Assembly: GCF_029227915.1 (NCBI RefSeq)
Contig: NC_079887.1
Location: 18,471,650-18,535,649 of the forward strand
From: Hydractinia symbiolongicarpus
Lineage: Eukaryota > Cnidaria > Hydrozoa > Anthoathecata > Hydractiniidae
Direction of reading: 5' to 3'
DNA length: 64,000 nt
The position numbers and the translations under genes were made by a program. Of this stretch, positions 55,591-63,767 are shown piece by piece (the stretch's first letter is position 1; every line of letters starts with the position of its first letter). Under the pieces are notes generated by a model. The model was not told the DNA's origin and did not search any database. It saw only the letters and a program-made list of their open reading frames with translations.

Positions 55591-56444
55591 TATTTCTTTA
55601 ACCAAATGTACATTAGGATCGATAATACTCCAGCAGTAACCAAGGTGGCCTTGGTGTCCTCGTGAGGGTTTCCATCTCCTAGACCTGACTGAGGTATCTT
55701 TTCAGATTTTAGGGCACCCCTCGATATTTCTTGCCCAGGTGGTGACCTGACCCGTTTTAAAAACCGAGGCTGTGTGGGTTTGTTGTTTAGGTCTAGCCTT
55801 ATGTCAATCATCGCACTCGCCGACGCAATCAAGATGTTGTTGTTATACCCCACAATTTTACCAATACGCAGGTTCATATCGGATGGTAGCATGTACACGT
55901 GGTGCATCACGGCAAAATTCACTGAGGTCCTGGCATATTGAAGCACCTTTTGAAACTCGGTGATATCATGACCTACGTTCTCCTCACGTTGTACCATAGC
56001 TTCGAATTTCTGTAGTAGTATCTGTCTCGCTGTGAAATTGTCAGCATCCGAACCTATAAGGGATGCCTTGGCATCAGCTTGGGACCCTAGTAGTAAAATC
56101 ACGTAAACACGAATACTCTCGCTAAGCTTCGTCAGACCTTCCGATGTCAGGCCTTGGCTCGTAGGCATGATAAACTTGGCCCAATCACCATCTACTTGCG
56201 GCCACCATCTACCATTTGTGAGCGAGGACATAAGAGCCTTAAACTTGTATTGGGCATTTGGGTCGGCACCATTTTTACGACAAATCTGGGCATATCCAGA
56301 TGTAGAGTAGGGGTTCTCATATTGAGAAAAGACGTCATCGTATGGCATGAGTACCTTCATGAAATCACCATCTACTTCACGCCGCATGTGGTAATAGATG
56401 TGGAATTTAAAGATACTGTTGATGAGAGGCACGGAGCCATTCAA
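55587..56444 (-). CDS. Polinton conserved structural-type protein, 5' end lost
   Basis: 285 codons with no convincing start: the frame begins after a TAA, and the first in-frame ATG is at about 56387. Visible text: GYAQICRKNGADPNAQYKFK, NGRWWPQVDGDWAKFIMPTS, SEGLTKLSESIRVYVILLLG and ENVGHDITEFQKVLQYARTS. A C-terminal membrane helix (ATLVTAGVLSILMYIWLKKY) ends the protein. The helical central part and membrane anchor suggest a virion or assembly protein. I recognise it only as recurrent in cnidarian Polintons. Its beginning appears to be cut at the same point (about 56445) as the next gene. Confidence 0.6.
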   Translation of the reverse strand: MNGSVPLINSIFKFHIYYHMRREVDGDFMKVLMPYDDVFSQYENPYSTSGYAQICRKNGADPNAQYKFKALMSSLTNGRWWPQVDGDWAKFIMPTSQGLTSEGLTKLSESIRVYVILLLGSQADAKASLIGSDADNFTARQILLQKFEAMVQREENVGHDITEFQKVLQYARTSVNFAVMHHVYMLPSDMNLRIGKIVGYNNNILIASASAMIDIRLDLNNKPTQPRFLKRVRSPPGQEISRGALKSEKIPQSGLGDGNPHEDTKATLVTAGVLSILMYIWLKKY

Positions 56445-56479
56445 GTGTTATGGGGCTACCCTACGACCCTGCAAAAAGT

Positions 56480-56784
56480 ATTTTACCAAAGGCGACTATG
56501 ACAGCTACTACAAAACTGACGTGTACCAAAGATTGAGACTCGTTTGCCCTCAGTTAGATGAGGATGACTGCCTGCTGGATAGGAAGAAATCAAAAATTCT
56601 TGCTTTGCTTCCAACGAAAGAATTAAACGCATGGGGAGACATGTTAACTTGGAATTTTGACAGTCTAATCTACCTTCCTTTGAAAGGCTCAACAGACAGA
56701 CTGGAGTTCATGCTGACGGACGAGCATCATCATGAAAAAAATGTTTCGTTCGTCGGAATTACGATGCATTTACTCCTAGAATAA
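56480..56784 (+). pseudogene. Probable minor capsid (penton) protein, C-terminal remnant
   Basis: About 95 codons: DSYYKTDVYQRLRLVCPQLD, LLPTKELNAWGDMLTWNFDS, LIYLPLKGSTDRLEFMLTDE and VSFVGITMHLLLE. The alternating beta pattern, and the ending with a strand after an acidic turn, look like the end of the single jelly-roll minor capsid of Polintons. The first part is missing, so a deletion at about 56445-56480 probably joined it to the divergent gene. The assignment is inferred from position and pattern, not from a clear match. Confidence 0.4.
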
Positions 56785-57421
56785 ATGGCTGATAAGCTTT
56801 ACCCAACTTTGCCAAGTGCGCCTGAGCATGAGCCTGAAGAAAGTCAGGTCTACAGACTAAAAAAGATCGAAGAAATCAAGCAGTACCTGCGGTCTGAGAT
56901 CAAAGAGAGAGAAAAACTCTGCAAAAAGTTCAAGCTTTGGGGGATGGGGCTTCGCTATGCTGATCATGGTATGATTGCTGTTACAGTCATCACCTCCGCA
57001 GCAGGTATTGCCACGCTTGCAACTGGATTCGCAGCCCCTATAGCAATTGGTCTTGAAGCCGCGGCTCTTGCAGTGGGCATAGGCCAAGTAGGTTTGAAGA
57101 ATGCTTTCAAACGGATACAGTATAAGGTGCACAAACATGAGTGCATCAAACTCCTAGCTGAATCAAAACTAGACACTGTATACGATAAGATTTCCAGGGC
57201 GATCCAAGATGGTATAATTTCAGACTACGAGTTTACATGGATCATGCAGGAAAAACAGCGCTATTATGGTGCTCAAGGAGCAGATTCGACAACGAATGAA
57301 AAAGGCTGTGAAATCCATCAACGACAATGAACGCGCAGAGTTGCTAGCACAAGGCAGGCAAGAAGCTAAAGATGAAATTTTTAAAAAACTGCAATCTGCG
57401 CAGTATGCCAGCGCTACTTAG
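56785..57421 (+). pseudogene. Polinton protein with two hydrophobic helices (frameshifted end)
   Basis: Starts at GAATAAATG; the TAA is the stop of the previous frame, so the two genes abut with no gap. Residues 1-60 are helical and charged (YRLKKIEEIKQYLRSEIKER). Two hydrophobic helices follow (MIAVTVITSAAGIATLATGF, PIAIGLEAAALAVGIGQVGL, about 64-108). The C-terminal part (HECIKLLAESKLDTVYDKIS...SDYEFTWIM) is soluble. A one-base shift near 57265 moves the last 45 codons (EQIRQRMKKAVKSINDNERA...SAQYASAT) to a frame ending at 57421. I recall this protein as a conserved but uncharacterised member of cnidarian Polintons. Confidence 0.7.
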
Positions 57422-57441
57422 AGTCTCCACCTGCTTACAAA

Positions 57442-57469
57442 GTCTAATATGTTGGTCAACATACTAGAC
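57442..57469. terminator. 13-bp hairpin at a convergent junction
   Basis: GTCTAATATGTTG / CAACATACTAGAC (one mismatch) around GT, between the end of the + gene (57421) and the end of a small - gene (57464). Confidence 0.6.
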
Positions 57470-57613
57470 GATTACTTCTCCTGTATCTTGATCTATGAGC
57501 AAGTCGCCATCATGTACGACATGTCGCTGAGCGAGATCCCTCAAATATTGTTCAAGATTTTTCTGCCATGCAATTTTAACACAGGCTCGCAGTGCCCGTT
57601 TGTGTCGACGCAT
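57464..57613 (-). CDS. Possible small basic protein
   Basis: 49 codons from ATG 57613 (MRRHKRALRACVKIAWQKNL...). The N-terminal half is strongly basic and the end acidic (DGDLLIDQDTGEVIV). It has no AATAAA start motif, but a gene-end hairpin lies at its stop. No family recognised. Confidence 0.35.
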   Translation of the reverse strand: MRRHKRALRACVKIAWQKNLEQYLRDLAQRHVVHDGDLLIDQDTGEVIV

Positions 57614-57690
57614 CCTTATACTTGACTTTCCGTATAGCTTTAACAAGGTCTACTCACTTCAACGTAGAGTACCCTTTGAGACCTAAGACT

Positions 57691-57891
57691 TTAGCTTCTT
57701 GTCGCAGTTTGTCCATTTGTTTCTTCTAGTTCTTTAATTATCTCTACTAGAGCGTTGATATCACTCTCACACTCTTCTTCTTTCTCACTTTTCTTTACGG
57801 TAGAGAATAGTTCTCTCAAAAAAGTTACCATTATAAAATGTGTGTACCAATCTAACGCTGTCATTTTAGGTCTTCGGTCGTTGCTTGACAT
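57691..57891 (-). CDS. Small Polinton protein, paralogue of the next
   Basis: 66 codons starting at TATAATAAATG. The text LDWYTHFIMVTFLREL and EEECESDINALVEIIKELEE parallels QDWYTLFILLTFFVG and EEECGRVINAIVKRIDDLEE in the neighbouring gene, so the two arose by tandem duplication. Weak hydrophobic N-terminal helix, acidic-helical C-terminal part. Function unknown. Confidence 0.6.
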   Translation of the reverse strand: MSSNDRRPKMTALDWYTHFIMVTFLRELFSTVKKSEKEEECESDINALVEIIKELEETNGQTATRS

Positions 57892-57894
57892 TTA

Positions 57895-58173
57895 TTATAC
57901 CAGTAATACGTTTGTTTTTCTCGCAACAATTTTATTTAGTTTTTTGCGCACCATTTCTTCTAGATCGTCAATTCTCTTTACTATAGCGTTAATAACCCTC
58001 CCGCACTCTTCTTCTTCTTTCATATCTTTCAGCACAAGTTCGGTAGAGGTGAGGGCTAGGGCAACTATCACAAGCGCGGTAGAGGTGAGGGCTAGGACAG
58101 CTCCCACACCTACAAAAAACGTTAAAAGTATAAAAAGTGTGTACCAATCTTGCGGTGTCTTGTTGTTTAACAT
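57895..58173 (-). CDS. Small Polinton membrane protein at the right end
   Basis: 92 codons starting at TATAATAAATG, whose AT-rich core belongs to the right terminal repeat. The first half is strongly hydrophobic (TLFILLTFFVGVGAVLALTS, ALVIVALALTSTELVL) and the second half acidic-helical. It is the outermost gene on the right and mirrors the position of the polymerase at the left end. Its stop is 4 bp before the start of its paralogue. Confidence 0.65.
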   Translation of the reverse strand: MLNNKTPQDWYTLFILLTFFVGVGAVLALTSTALVIVALALTSTELVLKDMKEEEECGRVINAIVKRIDDLEEMVRKKLNKIVARKTNVLLV

Positions 58174-58205
58174 TTATTATACGTACATTCAGACTTCAAC
58201 TAACA
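58173..58205 (-). repeat. Polinton right terminal inverted repeat
   Basis: Inverted copy of 42068-42100 with one mismatch at 58182. The inner end supplies TATAATAAA immediately before the start of the 92-codon gene. Confidence 0.9.
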
Positions 58206-58509
58206 ACGGTCGCAATTTGAGTAGGGAATTTCCCTACTCAAACAGATTTGTTGATGTTAGCAGTTTTTGTCGAGTGCCGTCATGATGTCAGCAGTTTTGT
58301 CGAGTGCCGTCATGATGTCACGTGACTTTTGAGGCATGATGAAATCTGTGACGTCACAGCTTTTTTAAGGGGTCTAAAAGCAGCGTTTTTTAATAGGGTT
58401 TTGACCGTCGAAAACCTAAACTGTACTTATGCGGGTGTACTACTCTAGCTTAGTTTACGTTAAATACAAGGTCTTGATCTTTGCAAACACCTTTTAACGC
58501 CATGTCGCA
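58206..58509. other. Right flank of the Polinton with palindrome and direct repeats
   Basis: A 27-bp palindrome (TTTGAGTAGGGAA / TTCCCTACTCAAA, 58216-58242) starts 10 bp outside the terminal repeat. About 30 bp around GTCGAGTGCCGTCATGATGT is then repeated twice in tandem (58259-58320). These may be outer parts of the terminal repeat that the left end has lost, or host DNA. Confidence 0.5.
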
Positions 58510-58947
58510 AGTTGGTCCTGGTGCTCTCGGTTTCTGGACGCCTTGCCAAAGAGTATTCTTTGACGTAAGGGTTTTAACCTACACGCTCAGAGGTACAGGC
58601 GTTCAGAAAATGAGAGATGCTTTCAGATGAACGAAAGAGAGAAGAAGCGACAGTACAACGAACGGGTGTTGCAAATCGAGAATGATACGTTCACACCACT
58701 GGTGTTCGCTGCGAATGGTGCAATGGCAAAAGAATGCAAAGCCTTCTACAATCGGTTAGCTGATATGATTGCAGAAAAACGCAGCATTTCAAATTCGGTC
58801 GCAACCAATGTCATAAGAACGAAAATCAGCTTTTCGCTCATAAGATCAACATTGAGATGCATTCGAGGATCAAGATCACCGAGAAATGCGGACAATAACA
58901 TAGAAGAATTTGAACTCGCTAACAACGCGACAATTCATCAAGAGTGA
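58510..58947 (+). pseudogene. C-terminal fragment of an RT element, copy 1
   Basis: Frame one reads GFWTPCQRVFFDVRVLTYTL and stops at TGA 58627. Shifted one base, the text continues MNEREKKRQYNERVLQIEND, TFTPLVFAANGAMAKECKAF and LIRSTLRCIRGSRSPRNAD. It is clearly homologous to the end of the element at 63370-63767 (GFWQPLQRAFFDVRVFHP, EKKRKYNKAVLEHEYGSFTS). A 5'-truncated, frameshifted copy. Confidence 0.75.
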
Positions 58948-59322
58948 TGGAGTAAGAAAAAAAAAAAAAACATCTAGTATTTTATTTATGTGAGATAACA
59001 ACCTAATTTATGTATAACACAGTTAATGTTAATAAAAAAGTTTATTTGTTATACAAAAAAAAAGGAAAAAAAAGTTGGTCCTGGCCCGTCAATTGACATT
59101 TATATAGGAAGTTATCATTCGAAGTTCGAAATAGGAGTTATCATTCGAAATTATCATTCGAATTCGATAGTTTTTTTTAAAAAAAGAAAGCAACCTCGGT
59201 CCCAGAACACAAAAATGATAGAAGAAACAAATAAGCTTTAATCTAAAACAAAATCTAAAACAAAATCTATTAAATTTTGTTAGAATTCGTCTAATTGAGA
59301 CGAATTAAATTTAAACTAAATT

Positions 59323-60176
59323 TTGAGACGAATAATAGGAAAAACTGTTGTACGGACATTGAAAGACGGCACATTGAAATCGACAGGTGATTTACAACTT
59401 TACGCTGGTCAAGAAGCAGGATGTGAAGCAGCAGTACATTCTATGGCGAAAGTTTTTGAGCATGAAAGTACGGATGCCGTAATCCTTGTAGATGCATCAA
59501 ATGCATTTAATAGTTTAAATAGACATGTCATGCTTCACAACATTCGAATCACGTGTCCTGTTATAGCGACATTTGTTGTCAATTGTTATACTGCATCTGC
59601 TCGCTTGTTTGTCATTGGTAGAATAGAAATTTGGTCGGAACAGGGAACAACTCAAGGTGACCCCACATCTATGGTAGTTTACGCCCTGTCAACGCTTCCT
59701 CTTTTATCTGTAATAAAAACTGAAAATGTTCGTTATGTTGCATACGCAGACGATCTGAGTGGTGCTGGGAAGATTGGTGACTTGAGAAAATGGTGGGATT
59801 CAGTAGTAGCTCAAGGCCCAAGCATTGGATATTACCCAAATTCATTTAAATCATGGATCATAGTTAAACCTGAAAAACCGAAAGAAGCTGAAAGAATATT
59901 CTCTAATACAAATATCAACATCACCATTGACAGGAAACGACATCTTGGGGCTGTAATTGGCAGTGATATATACAAAGAAGAAAACGTGAATGATCTGGTG
60001 CATGTTTGGGTATCAGAGATAACTATGCTCTCAAAAATTGCAAAAATCTTCCCGCAGTCTGCTTACTGCGCGTTCACAGCAGTTTATGTCCATAAATTCA
60101 CATACGTCATGAGAACTATTAGTAATGTAGAGCGGCTTTTGAAACCCATTGAAGATGTAATCAGACATAAGTTAAT
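59323..60176 (+). pseudogene. Reverse transcriptase of an unassigned retroelement, 5' part of copy 2
   Basis: About 285 codons, 5'-truncated. RT motifs: RRIIGKTVVRTLK (fingers), ILVDASNAFNSLNRHVMLHN (motif A, with the catalytic D), EQGTTQGDPTSMVVYALST (motif B) and RYVAYADDLSGAG (motif C, catalytic YADD intact). The thumb (HLGAVIGSDIY, IAKIFPQSAYCAFTA, LLKPIEDVIRHKL) follows. The frame is broken at 60177 by an antisense LINE insertion and resumes after 62715. I recall this RT type as frequent in cnidarian genomes, but I cannot assign the clade. Confidence 0.85.
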
Positions 60177-62714
60177 CATCATCATTCATCATTCTCGGCT
60201 TAACGTCCGTTTTCCATGCTAGCATGGGTTGGACGGGGTATATTAATGACCCTCTTACAATCTGATCTAGACTGTGTTAGATCTAAACTCAACTTCCTCT
60301 GTATCAAGTCTGTCCTTATAACCTCCTGTTAAGTCTTTCTCGGTCTGCCTCTGGGCTTTGCCCCAGGAACTATCAAATCTCTACACTTTCTTACCCAATT
60401 ATCCTCCTCCATTCTTTCCAAGTGCCCCAGCCAATTCTATCTTCTTATCTGTATAACATCCTAAATTCTACGGATACTTAGCCTGCTTCTTAGCTCATCT
60501 GAACTCTTTCTGTCTCTTAGACTGGCGTTACTAAGACTAGAACAAACAACAAAGGACTAAGTTCAGAACGCTGATATACACCAACGTTTACACTAAATTC
60601 ATCACTAAGTGAATCGTTAATCCTGACACCACTTCTAGCATTGCTGTACATAGACTGTACCATCGTACCTAGCCACTCATCCACACCTAAGTTTCTCATA
60701 GCCCACTAAATAACTTTACGTGGCACTCTATCAAAAGCTTTCTCTAAATCTACAAAGGCAAAATAGAGATTCTTTCTCTTTCCTAAATACTTTTCCTGAA
60801 GCCGTCTGAGTAAAATTATTGCATCTGTAGTGCCGCGCCCTGGAACAAAACCAAATTACATCTTATCTATATCAATTCTTTCTCTAAATAACTTATCAAT
60901 CACTCTTTCAATAACTTTCATTACTTGATCAACCAACTTCAAACCTCTATAGTTACCTCTTTCTAATGCATCACCCTTGCCCTTGAAACAATTCACTATT
61001 ACACTCGACTGTCACTCACTCGGAATAGCTCCATCCTTTATAATCTGATTAGCAAGACTTGTAATAAGCTCAACTCCAATATACCCATCTCTGCAACAAT
61101 ACCTGATACTCCTGCAGCCTTGCCAATTTCAACTTCCTAATAGCCTCCACTACCCATTCTGCCTTGATCTGCATAGCTGGCCCTTCTACAACATCATCAT
61201 CAGCCAAATTATCCTCATCCCAATCAAACTCAGTGTTAAGCAACCTCTGATAATAATTCTTCCAAGCTACCCTTTTCTCCTCCTCTGTGCTAGCCAAAAC
61301 ACCTTCATCATTACGTATACACTTCTTACCTACAACATCTTGATTCATTACGTATACACTTCTCACCTACAACATCTTGATTAGTCTTCTTCATTTACTT
61401 TGCTATCTTGAATACCTCATTGCGCTGGTCTTCCCTTCTTAACACATCTGAAAATCTGTTTCTCTCTGCTTCTGATTTTGCCTTATACACTGCTGTACGA
61501 GCACAAAGCTTAGGTTCTAAGTAAATATTTTTACTCCCCCCTGACTTCCACTCTCTCCAAAGTTTCCTCTTTTCCTTTATACACTGGTCAACCTCATTAT
61601 TCCACCACCAGGTCTGTCTATGTCTAGCTGGTCCTTTCCTCCACCCACAGATATCATCAGAAGCTTCTAGAAGACAATTCTTCAAAATAGCCCAAGTACT
61701 TTCAACATTGTCACTATCACATTGACTATTGTAGGCTAACTGCTGAACTTTTGCACTAAATTGTCTTGCTACAATCTTCTCCTTCAGCTTCCAGACTTCA
61801 CGACGGGGCCTGTACTTTCCCTTGGCTTCTTTAACACTCTTCAAGATAATATCACAAACCAGCAACCTATGCTGGGAAACACACTCTTCCCCCGATATAA
61901 CCTTCACGTCCTTCACCACTTTCTTGTCTGACTTTCTAACCAGGAAGTAATCTATCTGTGTCTTAAAACTACCTGACTCATATGTTATTAGCCTACTCTG
62001 ACTCTTACTAAATGATGTGTCGCAAACCACCATGTCCGTCGCCATTCCAAACTCAAGCAGTCTCTCCCCTTCCTTATTTCTGCTCCCAAATCCATAGCCT
62101 CCATGCACACCTCTATAACCTTCAGATGACTTCCCAACATGACCATTAAAGTCGCCGACTACCATGACAAGTTCAGTGTCTTCAAACTCTGATGTGACTG
62201 CTGTTAACTCATCATAAAACGTATCTTTATCTTCCACACTGTGGAGCATAAACTGACAGAAAAGTGACAATCCTATTACCTATCAAAAATTTTATCACTA
62301 TAATCCGACTATTAACACGCATAACCTCTATTACTTTTTCTACCCACTTCTCTGCAACAAATATGCCAACTCCTCCATATCCATCACTATTACCAATCCA
62401 AAGAAGCTTATACCTTGCCCTCCTACTTTCCACATATCTCACTGAAGCTCCTCTCCGCTTGACTTCCTGAACACAACACATATCAAAAGATCTACGTTCT
62501 AACATTTCAACTACTTTACCTGCTCTACCTCTCAGAGTGCCAACATTTAAACTAGCCATTCTCAACCTAGTGTTATCTACCTTGTGATGTGATAGCTGGG
62601 TAACGGTCTGACGATGCTCACACCTGACATCTGTCCTACCATGCGCGACACCTTCACTTCTCAGAGTTCCAGCCCTATTTACGCAGTTTGTCTGATCAAC
62701 TGTTCTTACGGCCA
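60177..62714 (-). mobile_element. Antisense LINE inserted in the RT element
   Basis: A 2.5-kb LINE copy on the minus strand ending in a (TCA)n-type tail (about 60176-60195). Its 3' part reads CGGCTTAACGTCCG and ATGCTAGCATGGGTTG. TTAAT on both sides (60172-60176, 62715-62719) is a plausible target duplication. It has endonuclease and partial RT coding, but the catalytic RT region is missing, so it is dead. Confidence 0.8.
60240..61366 (-). pseudogene. LINE reverse transcriptase, internally deleted
   Basis: Fragments in several frames: RNDEGVLASTEEEKRVAWKN, YYQRLLNTEFDWDEDNL, VDLEKAFDRVPRKVIWWAMR (motif A region), NLGVDEWLGTMVQSMYSNAR and SELSPLLFVLVL (motif B region). At about 60520 it jumps to the C terminus (NWLGHLERMEEDNWVRKC, PRGRPRKT). 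The YADD segment between them is absent, so a deletion removed part of the active site. Several stops confirm decay. Confidence 0.75.
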
Positions 62715-62715
62715 T
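61395..62715 (-). pseudogene. LINE apurinic-type endonuclease domain
   Basis: Two overlapping frames (62227-62715 and 61395-62270), separated by a frameshift near 62250. Text: MASLNVGTLRGRAGKVVEML, DMCCVQEVKRRGASV, GYGGVGIFVAEKWVEKV, MVVGDFNGHVGKSSEGYRG and CVSQHRLLVCDIILKSVKEA. It ends in TWWWNNEVDQCIKEKRKLWR. These are the N-E-GDFN-SxHR hallmarks of LINE endonucleases of the RTE/BovB-like type (often annotated craniofacial development protein 2-like). The first ATG lies at the very end of the insertion. Confidence 0.85.
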
Positions 62716-62719
62716 TAAT

Positions 62720-63767
62720 AAAGAGTTTTGGCATTGTTTTACAGCTGGATACCAGCATTATGTGAAAATAGAGAATGTAGTGATAACGAAAAAAGTTAAT
62801 ATCACTTCCTATAAGACTTGGTGGTTTAGGCATTCTCATATTAACTGATATCGCAGATTTAGAACATCATAGTTCAGAGCGTAAAACAGTGGACTTACAA
62901 AATGCAATTGTAAATCAGGAAAATAATCATTTCAATATATTTAATGATAGAAATGCTAATCCCACTACGAAACATGAATATCACAAGCATTTGATCGAAA
63001 ATCTGAGATCGAGAATGAACGGCATTCAAATGAAGTTCAATGATATAGCATGTAGTGATGGCGCTTCAGCATGGTTACCTGCATTACCAAGGAAAAATCA
63101 GAACTTCGCACTCAACAAAAGAGAATTTTATGATGCGATTTATTTACGTTATGGTTGGAACATGTCACGAATACCTTCAATATGTGTGTGTTCAAGGAAG
63201 AATTCCATTGAACATGCTTTACAATGCAAATCAGTCAGTCTGAGGCACAACGAGTTACGTGATCTAAGGGCAGAAATGTTGTCGGAAGTTTGTAAAAATG
63301 TAGCTGTGGAACCGATTATCTCAAGCACAAATGAGAAGTCAATAGAGTTACGAGCTGATGTAAGCGCGCGAGGATTTTGGCAGCCATTGCAAAGGGCATT
63401 TTTTGATGTGCGGGTATTTCACCCTTTCGCCCCAAGTTATGTAAGCCAAAATATGAACACGCTGTTCCAATCAATGGAAAAGGAAAAGAAAAGAAAGTAT
63501 AACAAAGCTGTTCTAGAACACGAATACGGATCGTTTACATCGCTAGTATTCTCGAGTAATGGTGGGATGTCTAGGGAGACATCAACATTTTTGTCTAAAA
63601 TTTCAGAACTGATATCCATCAAAAGGAACCGAACTAAAAGTGAGGTAGCCTGTCATGTCAAGAGGAGATTATCATTTTTTAGCATCATTCGAAGTGCTAC
63701 CATATGCATAAGAGGATCCAGATGTCGAAAGTTTGCACCTGCTCCTATGAATGAATGTGACATTTGA
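62720..63767 (+). pseudogene. RT element copy 2, 3' part with zinc cluster and endonuclease-like end
   Basis: After the LINE the reading resumes with frameshifts at about 62810 (SLPIRLGGLGILILTDIADL). It then continues open from 62889 to 63767: LNKREFYDAIYLRYGW, CVCSRKNSIEHALQC (a C-C-H-C zinc pattern), and ELRADVSARGFWQPLQRAFF followed by DVRVFHPFAPSY. The D...FDVRV pattern after a zinc cluster resembles the restriction-like endonuclease of R2-type elements. The tail (FTSLVFSSNGGMSRETSTFL, CIRGSRCRKF) is shared with the copy at 58510-58947. Confidence 0.75.

Larger units (their letters stand above)
42068..58205. mobile_element. Polinton (Maverick), about 16.1 kb
   Basis: Bounded by 33-bp inverted repeats (42068-42100 and 58173-58205, one mismatch). 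It contains the hallmark Polinton genes: protein-primed DNA polymerase B, retroviral-type integrase, A32-like packaging ATPase and major capsid protein, plus accessory genes on both strands. Usual Polintons are 15-20 kb with longer terminal repeats and a 6-bp target duplication. Here no duplication was found and similarity stops after 33 bp, so the outer ends may be eroded or lie further out. No adenain-type protease was recognised. Several genes are broken. Confidence 0.93.

Noticed and set aside
42068-58205. A 6-bp target duplication directly outside the Polinton repeats
   Set aside because: The bases outside 42068 and 58205 do not match in direct orientation, so no duplication could be called.
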